Under the pieces are notes generated by a model. The model ran no database searches, was not told where the DNA came from, and was given only the letters and a program-made list of their open reading frames with translations. From NCBI GenBank assembly GCA_963693085.1, contig OY856413.1, positions 106,261,501-106,325,500 on the forward strand: a stretch of DNA of 64,000 nucleotides. Direction: 5' to 3'. The stretch is from Alisma plantago-aquatica. Taxonomy: Eukaryota > Streptophyta > Magnoliopsida > Alismatales > Alismataceae. Position numbers and translations under genes: made by a program. Positions 47,111-59,000 of the stretch are shown piece by piece. Within the stretch, counting starts at the first letter, position 1. Every line of letters begins with the position of its first letter.

Positions 47111-48559
47111 CTCGGGTTATTTGTTGACGTAGCAATTTCTCATTGGTCAAATTTCAAAAAATAATATCTTTTGATTCCCTTGTCCAAAAATAAAAAGAAA
47201 ACATGTTCTGAAGTCAAAAAAACATGATATTTTTAATTAAAATGTTTTCAAGTATTGGTTTTTATTTTTGCCAAAGGTTATTTTCTAGAAAATTATTTTA
47301 TTAGTTAAAAATCACCAAAATGCACTTTAATCCTTATAACTCCAAAATATGCAATATTATATGTTTTCTTAATAAAAAAAATTCACTAAGTCAGTGGTGA
47401 TATTTTCAAGGTCTGAATCAAGGTTTTGTGTGAAAAGTCTAAAAGTATGGATTTCTTTACATTAATGCATATAACATACCCTGATACATGGTTATACATT
47501 GGAAATAGGAAAAGTTGGTGTTGGATCATCTAAAAGTGGTGAAAGTTGATAATTGAGTTCTATATGAAAGGCATGTGCATTCTTACACCCTAAGTTGGGA
47601 AATTTGTGATCCAAACCCTATTTTACTTAGTAAGGCATTAATTGAACCCTATTTCCTTTATTATGATTTCTCTTGTTCTAATTGCCTCAAAAATCAGATT
47701 TGAATATTATTTCTCAGGGTCTTAGAACCCCACTGTCATGTTGTAATTATATGATGATTTACATTTCCCCTTTACTATTTCTTGAGCATGATGGTTTATT
47801 TTTCTATTTAGCTATATTAGTGGTACTTATGTACAACCACCCATAGTTTAGGACGTGTTATTTCACTCTAGGGAATGTATTTACTCTCCCCCTGGGGATG
47901 TGTTATATCTCCCCAATATAAAATATTTGATAGGTGATTGGGAATGTGATTGCTCTCCACTCATCTATAGGTTGGGGTTTGGTAGGTGCCTCAACCCTAC
48001 TTAGTTAGTGTAGTCCAATTAATATCATGCATGCTACTTCTTATTATTTATTTTTTATGGCAAGAATCTTTTGTTTATGCCTCATTCTCTTGGCCCTTTC
48101 ATCTTATGATGAATCTATAACCTTAAGTTTCATAATTATTCTTATCTTTGTTTCTTTTTCATTATCTCTAAGACATACCTTGTTTCTTTCCTTTGTTGGG
48201 TGTTTTCCCAAATTAGATCAAGGAGTTGAACAAGATCAAAGAGAACTTAGCTTTTGGCATGGACCTAGCTCTTGGAGATGTTGCTTTGGAGACAATACTT
48301 GAAGTAGTTTAGACTTCCCTCTATCTAGATCCTTTTGTTGTTGTAAACCCTTTATGGGAGAATGATGATGTACAGTTGTATAAAATTGAATATAGTCATG
48401 AAATTATATTCCGTTGCAAAACTCTTTGGTCTTTTGTATACCATATAAATAAAGATTTGAAAATTTTACACCCATTTCAACATACTTTTTGAGTATGTCG
48501 GGGAATGGAGTTTTTTCTTCAAATTTTTAGTAAAGGGGTGATTTCACTCTTTTACAACA
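45069..48559 (+). repeat. E1 5' LTR
   Basis: It is 3491 bp, ending directly before the primer site. It is related to the solo LTR at 20600-43486 in opposite orientation and provides the empty site for the MITE. A (CT)18 tract lies at 47069-47104, and a TATA-like stretch near 46598-46610. No protein is encoded; the short open frames match nothing. Confidence 0.88.
47069..47104 (+). repeat. (CT)18 microsatellite
   Basis: Uninterrupted CT dinucleotides inside the E1 5' LTR. Confidence 0.95.
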
Positions 48560-48575
48560 TGGTATCAGATCCCAT
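48560..48575 (+). promoter_or_regulatory. E1 primer-binding site (initiator tRNA-Met type)
   Basis: TGGTATCAGATCCCAT directly follows the LTR end. The first ten bases match the initiator tRNA-Met complement. Confidence 0.85.
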
Positions 48576-50652
48576 GGTAGTCAGAATCTAACTATTTCAA
48601 TTTTATCTCCCTAATTAGAAATCGTGTCTTACATAGTTCCCCTTTTAGTGACATATTTGCCCTAGAATTATTCAATGCAACCCTTGAGATGATGAAAGGC
48701 TGATACTAAGATCCTATGAGTTTCCCGTTAGAATCATATTGATTAAACTCCCTAAAATATTTACAATTACAAGATTTAAGTAACCATAGTAACTTGAGGT
48801 TGTTTAGGTTTGTCTTTAGGCAGCTACTAGGATATGAAGTTGAAAGCAAGGGTGTCTAGAAAGGGTCAGGGTTCCTCTGTGCCACTAGCTTGGTTTATGA
48901 GGACTCCCAATTCCATATGATACCTGCCTGGCCTGAGCTGATACGGAATGTCCAAAATAGTATAATGTTAGGAAATAGTAACCTTAGACATCTATGTTGG
49001 ATATCTTTTGGGAACCTTTATGTGTTGACCTGTTGACATGTTGAGGATGGATACCCTATATAAGTTCATTATGTCCCTTAGGACCACATGTTTTGGGTAG
49101 GTAATCCCTAGAACTTAGACTTTGAAGTTTGGTGTTTAATAAGCCATTAGAGTGTGCAGTGGAAGCATGATGGATCTTATACATGGTTTAGTTAGACTCA
49201 CCCTTTTACCTATAGTTTAGTTTGTCTTAGTAGGTCAAACCTTTTAAGGGGTGGAGAGTAGTTGGTTGTTGATGTTGGGTAGTTAGATTTTGAGGATGAA
49301 ATCCTTTTTATAGGGGATGGAGCCCTTTGCCATACTGAGATCTAGCTATGTGACTTTAGAAATCCTAACTCCATGATTAGGAAGTTAGTGTGTTTGTATC
49401 TTTAGAATTGACCAAATAAAGTTATAGTTATAACTTAACCTGTGTGTTAATATACTAATGAACATATGAAGATCATCTAATAAACACTTCATATGTCTGA
49501 ACCCTAATAAATATCTAATGCACATAATATGAGTAACTCACATATCAATACTAAAAATGGATATGCATGGTGTTTACCGTGTCATGAACCAATAAACCCT
49601 ATTGATATGATGAGTGAGATAATTGTAACATAATCTGGGACTTAATACATTCTAAGAAATTATATGTGAAAATAATGATCATGTTGACCTAAACCATAAG
49701 ATTTAATCTAACCTTAACCTATGCATCCTTAATGTCATTGATGATACATTAGTGACATTAGGTGGCATAATCAGATAACATACCTTGATACACATAAATG
49801 ATATATAATCACCTAATCATGGGTTATCAAGTTATCAATATGCAATGCATATCATCTAGTTCTCTAATCACACATAATTAATCATCTAATCATGACTTGG
49901 TAAGTGAAACAAATCATTAATATTTAATATGTTCCATCTTGTTCACTAACATCATATAATGACTCAAATATGGATAAGAAGTAAATGGATTCGCACAAAT
50001 GTGCATAATCAATAATAAGAGGTGAATAAATATGAATGAATAATGATGACATGAATGTGAGAAAGAAAGGTAATGAGACAATGTATATATGTTTAATGTA
50101 GATGGAAGTAATTAATGTGACATTATTTGGATCAATTGTAGACTTAATAACAAATTGGATAAAATGTTTTATATCATGCAAAAATAATTTGTTATAAGTT
50201 CAATATGGTGATAATGTAATCTAATTCCAAATTATTCATAATAATGATCATGTATATTGAGATAATTCATTAAACCCTAATTGTCCTTAAAATTCTTAAT
50301 GGAAAAATATATAGGGTTTAATGCATAATAATGAAATATAACTCTTTTGGAAATAAAGTGAATATGACATGACACAATTAAAATAATAATAATGGTAATG
50401 TGATATCCTAATAAATATAATGCTAATGAGCCAAAAATATTAATAATGTTAAATCTCATAAAAAAAAATCTTAATAGTGGAATCCTAAGTGATCCTTGAG
50501 AACCTGGCCTATGAGGAGTTGATAGTGAAAGCTTTGGTGGAAGCTTCATGGTTGGTTGAACAACCTAAAGTTAGTGTTAAGATGTTGCACACTCACCCTT
50601 CCCTCTTTACTTGATATTTCGCGGATGAAATCCTTTTTAAGGGGTGGAGTGA
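48576..50652 (+). other. E1 interior, no coding domain
   Basis: About 2.1 kb. Near 48855 it reads GGTGTCTAGAAAGGG, also present after the primer site of E3 (minus strand, near 61850), so the two share a leader that in E3 opens a short frame (MAEVSRKGS). A second polypurine-like phrase, GAGGATGAAATCCTTTTTAT, is near 49290, resembling the true one at about 50620-50652. The rest is AT-rich and featureless. Confidence 0.6.
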
Positions 50653-50800
50653 TGTAACATATCGAAACTTGGACGTATTATCTTTTTGGCCCTCTTTCTG
50701 AGCTTTTCCTTTCATTTCTATCCTTTTTTTTCGTTAAGTTTAATTTGTAGAAATAATAGTGGTTTGGTGAACATTTGTTCATTATTATTGCCAGCATATG
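50653..50800 (+). repeat. E1 3' LTR, first fragment
   Basis: TGTAACATATCGAAACTTGG onward matches the start of the 5' LTR at 45069 until ATATG at 50796-50800, the target duplication of E2. Confidence 0.9.
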
Positions 50801-52799
50801 TGTAACGACCCACACTTTTGAGTGTCTAAAAGACCTTAAAGTCGTGAATCATTACTTATAAATTGTAGGATTAGATTGAAGAAATAATACAGAATAGTAA
50901 ACAATTTCCATTAATGAACAAATACTTACATCTTTCCATAAAAATCTCCTCTAATGAATTATATAAATTTTACAAAGAATCAACTTGTACATGTATAATG
51001 ATATACCATTATGCCTAAACCTTTATGGATAACTTTAATGTCTTCAACATCTTTATTTGTACCCTCATGTCCATGAATCAAGTATATCTGATATCTAAAA
51101 CACCGATAAACAGATACACGGTCAGTATATTTCTATACTGGTATGTGGGTTCAAACAATAATCACAAGTACACATATAAGCAAACATCTTTATCTTGCAT
51201 ATAAGAATATAAACTTGTTTTAATATTCTAACCCATATATGGTCTACCACCTCAGGTGTAATCACTATCCCTCCAGGGCTCGTGTGCATTACCCTTAAGA
51301 TCAGTCTAACCCAGGGTTGAAAATATTGTTATTTACTTTACATGATACTCATAGGAACTTTATAATTTGCAAGGAGTAAATAAACAAGCAAGTAGTTTAT
51401 CATTCATTTAATCTCATAAAGAAATCTCAGCAAATTCAGAATCTAATACATGTATTCATAAGTGTAACCACATACTTTATGCCATTGCAGAAACTATGTA
51501 GAATATATCATGTACTTTAAGAGTGCATCCAAGAAACACATCATGCAATCAACATAATCTAGGCAATGTGTGTGTAACCCTAGGGGCTGAGAAACCTCGT
51601 TGGAGTCTATCATCTTCATCTGACTCTCTAGAATTCACCAAATAAGTCTTGTCCATGATTGAACCCACCCAGCCTCCCTTCTCCTTAAGTCACATCACGT
51701 GTCCGAACGACCGATGCAGATGTCACTGGATCTCATGACATTGTTGTGTCTCTCAAAGCCGCGTAGGTCTCCTTCTCCCCACTATGCCAATGGCAAGACT
51801 GCCATCTTCGACTCTGTAGGCTCCCCCCATCCTCCTTCCCTCTGGGTAAGGTCAACCTTGAGACCTTCTCCTTTCTTTGTGGTCTTGTCTCTGGCCAGCG
51901 CGCTCGGAGGTGGCAGTACAAGGGGGTGCCCATCTGCGGGATCTACCAGATTGATGATCAAGGAAGCAGATATTGAAGAAGAAAGCGATGGGACCTTCCA
52001 TTAGAAATACAGCCTACACCCATATATATACTTGTACCTACATGGAAACCTTATGTCAGTCCTGCCTCTTGGGGCCTTTGCTTCCTGATTTAGGAAATAA
52101 GGGCTTGCCAATTCTTTGGTCTCTTAGCAACATATGTAAAACCACACGACCTGTTAAAAGATATTGTTTTTATCTTCTGTCCATAAATTTTTCTCTCTCC
52201 TTAATATATCCTTTAAACAAAGTATCTTGCCCGCATGGAAACTTGTTAAATCCTTTTCCAATCATACTACATAATCAGGGTTCATTGAATTACCTTTTAT
52301 ATACCAAACTTCTCCTTTTCTTTAAACCATGTTTCCTATCTCCTTTAGGAAATTTACATATTGTTCCATTATTTGGCTTCTAAGAAAAAGGTGGATAATC
52401 CTATAATTAGTTATCTAATCCATATATTATCATGGACATCTATTATGATCATGAACATCCTCAATGTCCAAGACATATCTCAGGGACCTATATGTAAACT
52501 TTGATTATCCCAATTGGGCTGAGATGCATCCCAAAGGCCCACAAATCACACCTTGGCCTCCCAAAGGTTCCATGAGCTTAATTACATTCCTGATTACCAA
52601 TCTAAGGCTCTGATCATCATTTCATCTTACATTATCCTCATATGAACACATATGTTCAAAAGCACATTATTGACTTAATTGATCATTTAATATAATTCTA
52701 AGGTTTGGATCATAAATCCAAGGTTCCTCAATACACTTCATTATTATATGTTCCCTAATTCATTTAGGATTGAAATCTATGAATTTCAAGGATGTAATA
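50801..52799 (-). repeat. E2 3' LTR (left copy)
   Basis: It is 1999 bp and pairs with 55291-56387 joined to 62926-63841. Around 51700-51990 it is locally GC-richer (CTCGGAGGTGGCAGTAC). The short open frames there are not a known protein. A minus-strand TATA-like TATATATA lies at about 52022. Confidence 0.88.
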
Positions 52800-53899
52800 T
52801 TCACCCCTCATTAAAAGAAATTTTTTCCCCAAAATTCAGGCATACTAAGCCTAGGTGAATGAAATCTCATATTATCCTCAAAACTTAGGGTTAGCACCCC
52901 ACTTAGATATCTTTAACCACTTTTCTTTAGTATATCAATTTTCATTTTATTACTAAGATTGACACCTGAATTGAAATTCAAGTATATTTACATCTGTAGT
53001 ATATGCATATTAGCATCACTTGATGATTTCATTCTCATTAATGATTTCATTATTACTTGGTGGTTTCTCTTTTCACCTAGGTTTCCAACCTATTATTCAT
53101 TATTTTCACACAAGGGTGAGGTGACACCTCTAACCCTAGTTCAATTCATTAACCTCAACTTAAGAAGTTTATCCTCATATCTCAATTTTTAAGCATAACA
53201 TGTGTCTATTTAATCTCCCTCCCTCATAATGAGATGATATAAGCATTTGATTGTAGCCCAAACACAAAGTTCATTCCATTCCAAGAGAGGAGATGGTACA
53301 CCCACATGTTACCTTTCATTTTCACTTTTTAAGTTGAATCATACTCAATATGACTCTAAACTTACTTGTTCTTAATTTCATAGCATTCTTATATTCCATG
53401 AAGTCAAGTGTCATTTTTCTTACTCTTAAGTTAGGGCACAACTTCTCTCAAGTTTTCATGGCTTCCTTATATCTTTTATATTTACATCTCATGTATCATT
53501 ATGAGCCTTATCTCAATCCTTGAGGTCTCTAGGGGTATAGGTACCTTTGGAGTGATCTCATCCTTATGCATCAAGAGAGTGCCTTTCACATTCACCCAAT
53601 AGGCTACATGATCCTCATGGAGGTAGCTAATCTCTTGAGTCATGTACCTTGGGTAAACCTAGTTGTTACCTCCCGTCCACATGGTCATGTGCTTTCAGGG
53701 CATATCAACTCCCAACCCATCAGTCCTATGTACCTTTAATACACCCTACTTGACCCTAGGATTGCATTGGGACTCTACCCTACCTAAGGGTTTCTTTTGA
53801 GATGTCACATCTTTTAAGCACATTATTCTCTTATTTAATTCTTTAACCCAGATTGCCTTCACCTTTCACTTTTTAGTAGACATTATGCAATGTAGTCCC

Positions 53900-54215
53900 A
53901 ACATTGGGCTCAGGCCGCCTTCCCTCTAAGGCTTGGTGCCATGTCAGTCTTCCCTCCTAGGCTTGACCTTCTGTGATCTTCCCCTCCAGGGGCTTGATCC
54001 TAAACAACTACACTGTGGACTTAGGCCACCTTCCCTCTTGGGCTTGGTGCCTTTCTGGTATTCCCTCCTAGGCTTGACCATCTCATGACCTTCCCTCCTT
54101 GCCTTAGTCGTCCACTCTGACCACCTTCCCTCCTGGGTTTGGTGCCTTTACAGTCTTCCCTCCTGGGCTTGACCATTTCATGACCTTCCCTCATGGGCTT
54201 GGTCGTGTACTCAGA
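53900..54215. repeat. CTTCCCTCCTGGGCTTG minisatellite
   Basis: Units of about 30-37 bp built on CTTCCCTCC(T/C)(G/A)GGCTTG(A/G)CC are arranged in groups of three (ending GGTGCC, GACCAT and GTCG in turn). This makes a higher-order unit of about 100 bp repeated about three times. Related single units occur near 54610-54670. Confidence 0.75.
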
Positions 54216-55274
54216 GATGGCATCCTTGGGTTCAAAGAATGTAAGTGCTTTTATTTTTATATCTTTAACTCTTCACCCCTATAGGTGAGGATTAAGGTTA
54301 TCTCAATACTTAAATACGTTTATTCACTTATCTTTTAAGGGAAAGTCCTAGCCTAGGGTGCCTTCTTGGCTCATATGAGGGGGTTAGGCTCTCTAGCCAC
54401 AACTTGATCCTAAGATCTAAGGTTTTGCCTCCATCCTAGGTCATCTTCCCACTCTTGGGTTAACCCACCCCAAGTTGGCACATTAACCCTAAAGGTTTCA
54501 TAGATATCTTTTTTTTCATTAGGCATAACTTTTTATCATTACAACCTATCAACCCATGTTTGCTCAATTCCTAGAATACCCCTCATGATTTCTGTCCATT
54601 CAGTGAGCTTGGATCACCTTCCCCTACAAGGGCTTGGTGCTACATTGGCCTTCCCCTCCAGGGGTTTGGCCACCATCACCAAACTTGTAGAGACATCATG
54701 AGGGATTTGAGAAAGTTATATACAAAATTTCATTTTCATATATAACCATTGAGTTCAAATATTTCTTAAAACATCTTACATAAATGGCATGCTCCTCATT
54801 AACACATGCACGGGCGACTGGGTCACCTAAACCCATCCATTTCTTTTTCTTATTCCTGATTTCAAGTTTCACATGGGTGGTGTCCCATACCACCACATCA
54901 TGATCATTACTTAAGATTAAGGTTTTAGGGTTGGGGTTAGGGACTATACTCTACCTCTCATAGTTTCCATATCCCTTGACCAACTATAGTTTTCATACCC
55001 TAAACCAAGTCTTTCCTCTAAGAAAGTGCTTACCCATACATGTCTTTTTCTAGTGTCTACCCTCTCTAGAGGGACCTACACAAAAGTTTACATCTTTTCA
55101 CATTTTGCTTCTCTAATTAACAATTTCTTTTCAAGGCTTTTTTTAAGCAAAGAGATGAGAATATGAAATGTGAGATGAGAAACCTGAAAGATACATTGTG
55201 CTTTACTAATTTTTATCTTAAATTTCTAAGGATGATTTGAAATTATAAACTATCAAGTATTAGTTGATGAATCT

Positions 55275-55290
55275 GGACTCTGTTACCAAA
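55275..55290 (-). promoter_or_regulatory. E2 primer-binding site
   Basis: The minus strand reads TTTGGTAACAGAGTCC next to the 5' LTR, one base off TGGTATCAGAG. Confidence 0.7.
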
Positions 55291-56387
55291 TATAATGACA
55301 TGCACTTTTGAGTGTATAAAAGACCTTAAAGTCGTGAATCATTATTCAGAAATTCCAGGATTAGATTCAAGAAATAATACAGAATTGTAAACAAATTCCA
55401 TTAATGAACAAATACTTACATGTTTGCATAAAAAGCTCCTCTAAGGAGTTACATAAATTTTACAAAGAATTAACTTGTACATGTATGATGATATATCATT
55501 ATGCCTAAACCTTCATGAATAACTTTAATGTCTTCAACGTATTTATCTGTACCCTCATGTCCATGAACTAAGTATATCTGATACCTAAAACACTGACAAA
55601 CAAATACGCTGTCAGTATATTTCTATACTGGTACGTGGGTTCAAACAATAATAACAAGTACACATTCAAGCAAACATCTTTATCTTGCATATAAGAACAT
55701 AAAATTGTTTTAATATTCTAACCCATATCTTATCTACTACCTTAGGTGTAATCATTGTCCCTCCGGGGCTCATGTGCATTACCCTTAAGATCAGTCTAAC
55801 CCAGGGTTTAGAATATTGTTATTTACTTTACATGATACTCATAGGAACTTTATAATTTGCAAGGAGTAAATAAATAAGCAAGCAGTTATCATTCATTTAA
55901 TCTCATAGAGAAACCTCGGCAAACTCAAAATTTGATACATGTATTCATAAGTGTAACCATGTACCTTATGCCATTGCAAAAACTATGTAGAATATATCAT
56001 GTACTTTAAGAGTACATCCAAACATACAAGAAACACATCATGCAATCAACATAATCTAGGCAATGTGTGTGTAACCCTGGGGAATGAGAAACCTCGTCAA
56101 AGTCTATCATATTCATCTGACTCTCTAGAATTCACCAAATAAGTCTTGTCTTTGATTGAACCCACCCGGCCTCCCTTCTCCTTCATCTGCATCATGTGTA
56201 TGCATGACCGATGCAGACGCCACTGCATCTCATGATGCTACTGTGTCTCTCAAAGCCGCACAGGTCTTTGTCTCCCTGCCATGCTGATGGCAAGACTGCC
56301 ATCTTCAACTCTATAGGATCCCCCCCATCCTCCTTCGCCCTCTTGGTAAGGTTGACCTTGAGACCTTCTCCTTTATTTGTGGTCTTG
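55291..56387 (-). repeat. E2 5' LTR, first fragment
   Basis: It matches 50801-51890 and is interrupted at TCTTG (56383-56387) by E3. Confidence 0.88.
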
Positions 56388-57350
56388 TGTAATGACCCCG
56401 CTTCCCGGTAACTCCCAATCAAGGGAGACCAAGAGATCAGAGGTGTTATCCTAAAATTCAGGATCAATGGTTTGACAATTTAATCAGAAATAATTATCAA
56501 ATTCTAATAATAATAAACTAAAAAGTTGGAATAAAAAAATACTTCTGCATACCTTGTCAAAATAGGATCTACGACTTCTATCCACAATAGAAATCTAACT
56601 ATCTATTCCTCCTTTGCAGTTTGTCTCTACTTCAAGCAAATTCGAAAGGAAGATTTTTCTCACTGGACACTGTGTTCCAGTCTCCTCGTGAGACTAGGAT
56701 CAGTCTGGGCCATTTGATCTTAGATCTGATGGTCCACGTCACTTGTATTATCAACAAATCCGAGATAAATCCTATTTAAAACGTGACATTTAATACTTTA
56801 TAGGGATTATCTCCTCACTTTAGGATACTTTGTAAAATCCATATCTCCTTATCCGTACATCCTTTTTCAACCAAAATTTAGGGAAATCTTCATCTTGGAT
56901 TTATCTACTCGCATACCAAATTTGATTCCCAAACTAAAAAGGAAAAATGCATTATCTTCGTGTGCAAGTTATCCTTTAATAAAGCTTATTTAATTGGCAT
57001 TTTCTCTTTCTTCTCCTATTATCTTTGCAACTTGGACTCCTTGGAACCTAAGAAATCCTAAAGGTATGAAATCCATCCTTGAAGGATAATTCTTAGCATT
57101 CTAGATGCTTCTACATCTTTCTTTTCTCATTATCTTAGTTATTCCTTTATTAATTGATATCTTTTCCTTTTTGTTTCCTTTTTCTCGTTATTGGGCCCAA
57201 TAGCCAACAAGGCCCACGAAAATAAACATACAAGGCTATTTATCAAAGGAATCCACTCAATTAACTTAAATCATACAAATTACATAATCATACATTTATT
57301 GGGGAAATTGCATTTCCAACCAAAAGAACCCAAAATTTGGGGTCGTAACA
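56388..57350 (-). repeat. E3 3' LTR (left copy)
   Basis: It is 963 bp and pairs with 61964-62925. It begins TGTTACGACCCC on the minus strand. Confidence 0.92.
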
Positions 57351-57394
57351 TCCTTCCCCTCTTATAGGAATTTTGCCCTCAAAATTCCACCAAA

Positions 57395-59000
57395 CATACA
57401 AACAAAGCAGGATAAGACTTTTCCATGCCCATCATTGGCTCCCATGTGGTTTCATCCTCTCCAAGGTGCTTCCAAAGAACCATTATCTTCTTATATTCTT
57501 ACATCTGAGTTCTCTCTCACCTTGGTATCTTGTACCCTCATAGGTGACTTAGGATATTTCAGCCTTTCTTAAATCTCAATAGGTTCATGGCTCAGCACAT
57601 GGTTTGGGTACATCACATGGTGCTCTAGATAGGAATCATAGAACACATCATACATCGTGTTATCCTGAGGGGTAAAGCTAAACATAAAATTCTCCACCAA
57701 TCCATCTCAAATGGACCCATGTATCGGGGACTCATCTTTCTTCGCTATAGCTCAGAGGGGTCGGGTTTTCATAACACATATTCTCCCACAGTGAACTGCA
57801 TGTCAGTCTGCTTCTCATCAACTCACGACCCTCATCACCCTTGGGCTTCCTCAGCCATCGCTTGATCAAAGTGACTTCATATGCACACATTGTGGTCTCT
57901 CTAACCTTCATAAGGTCCTCTCATTGATATCATCCCAATGAAGATGTGACCAAAATAGCCTCCCTTATAGAGCTTCTTACATCCTGATACTGACTATGGT
58001 GGCTATCATCACAACCTCACTCTTCTAGGGGCAAGAACTGCTCCCATGTATCACCCTAAACGAGCACACACGCTCTCATTAGACCCTCTAGTCTGGACCA
58101 TACTCTCGTGACTATCTATCAGATAGGGGTGATAAGTTGTGCTAAACTTAAAATTGGTATCGAGTCCTTCATGTACCTACTTCCACCGTACAGAAGTGAA
58201 CTTGAGGTCATGCTCAGATGTTGAACTCAGATCACGGTGTAGTTGAATTATATCTTTCTCGTATATATATCTTAGTTCAACTGGATATGTCACACTGACA
58301 GATCTCTCTACCTAGGCAAGGGATTAGGTCAACTTGTTAAGGCGATCTACCATAACCCATATTGCATCTTGACCTATCTTAGTCCAGGAGAGGCTCACAA
58401 CAACGTCTATGGTGCACTACTCTCGTACCCTCTCGGGGACCCTTCATTAATCGTAGCAACTTACTGGGTTACTGGTGTTTGGCCTTCACCTACTGGCATG
58501 CATGGCGACAAGTCACATGCAACTTTATATACTTCTCCATCTCAGGTATTCAAAGTACTACTACAAACCTTTACTATCTTAGTAGTACCATGGGGTATGG
58601 TGAACTTAAAATCATGATCTCCTACATGTCATGATTCCTCGAGGTTGACTCCTCAGAAACCCTAAAATGCTCTATTTGTGGGTTCCATCACTTTCTTTTC
58701 TAGATAGGTGTATCTGAGGTTCTACAACCATCCTTCTATCCCATCAAGCTCTAGGCTTGCTAACCAAGCAACCACTACTCGACCAATGGGTCTAGTTGTA
58801 TCCGGGTGTTAGCCAAACAGGCCACACAAACTTAGAGTTCACCTAACAACCTCTTCTATCCTCTCTATTGGCTAAGCAAGATAGCTATGTCTCGACTAAG
58901 AGCATCCATTACCACCTTACATCCTTATGTGCTAGGTAACGGTGAAGACATAAACCTTCATATACTCCACTCATCTGCCTCATCTCGGATTTAGTTCTAA
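57395..59000 (-). pseudogene. Ty3/gypsy pol remnant (RNase H end, integrase, chromodomain-like tail)
   Basis: Reading leftward: ELNPR and GRW with VEYMKVYVFTVT (RNase H end) and VVMDALSRD (58891-58917), the usual RNase H-integrase linker; GQDAIWVMVDRLNK (about 58345-58385) with the first integrase acid; DLKFTSVRWK (58181-58213); and FKFSTTYHP (58126-58157). Nearest the purine tract comes VLWKHLGEDETTWEPM and SYPALF (57404-57490), a chromodomain-like C-terminus. Integrase inserts element DNA and chromodomains steer chromovirus integration. Many stops and shifts make it inactive. I could not place the reverse transcriptase or protease in the more decayed part to the right. Confidence 0.75.

Larger units (their letters stand above)
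52800..55290 (-). other. E2 interior, no recognisable pol
   Basis: About 2.5 kb of non-coding sequence on reading both strands. Part of it (about 53220-53700) resembles the E3 interior at about 59240-59680, for example GTTGTTACCTCCCG and ACAAAGTTCAT phrases in the same order, so E2 may be a deletion derivative of an E3 relative. A CTTCCCTCC-rich minisatellite lies at 53900-54215. The purine tract on the minus strand abuts 52799. Confidence 0.6.

Noticed and set aside
51699..52383. Open frames of 101 and 136 codons
   Set aside because: They lie wholly inside the E2 LTR and are disrupted in the other LTR copy.
54696..54896. 66-codon minus-strand frame near the E2 primer site as a gag remnant
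   Set aside because: Position fits but no gag motif is visible, so I do not call it.
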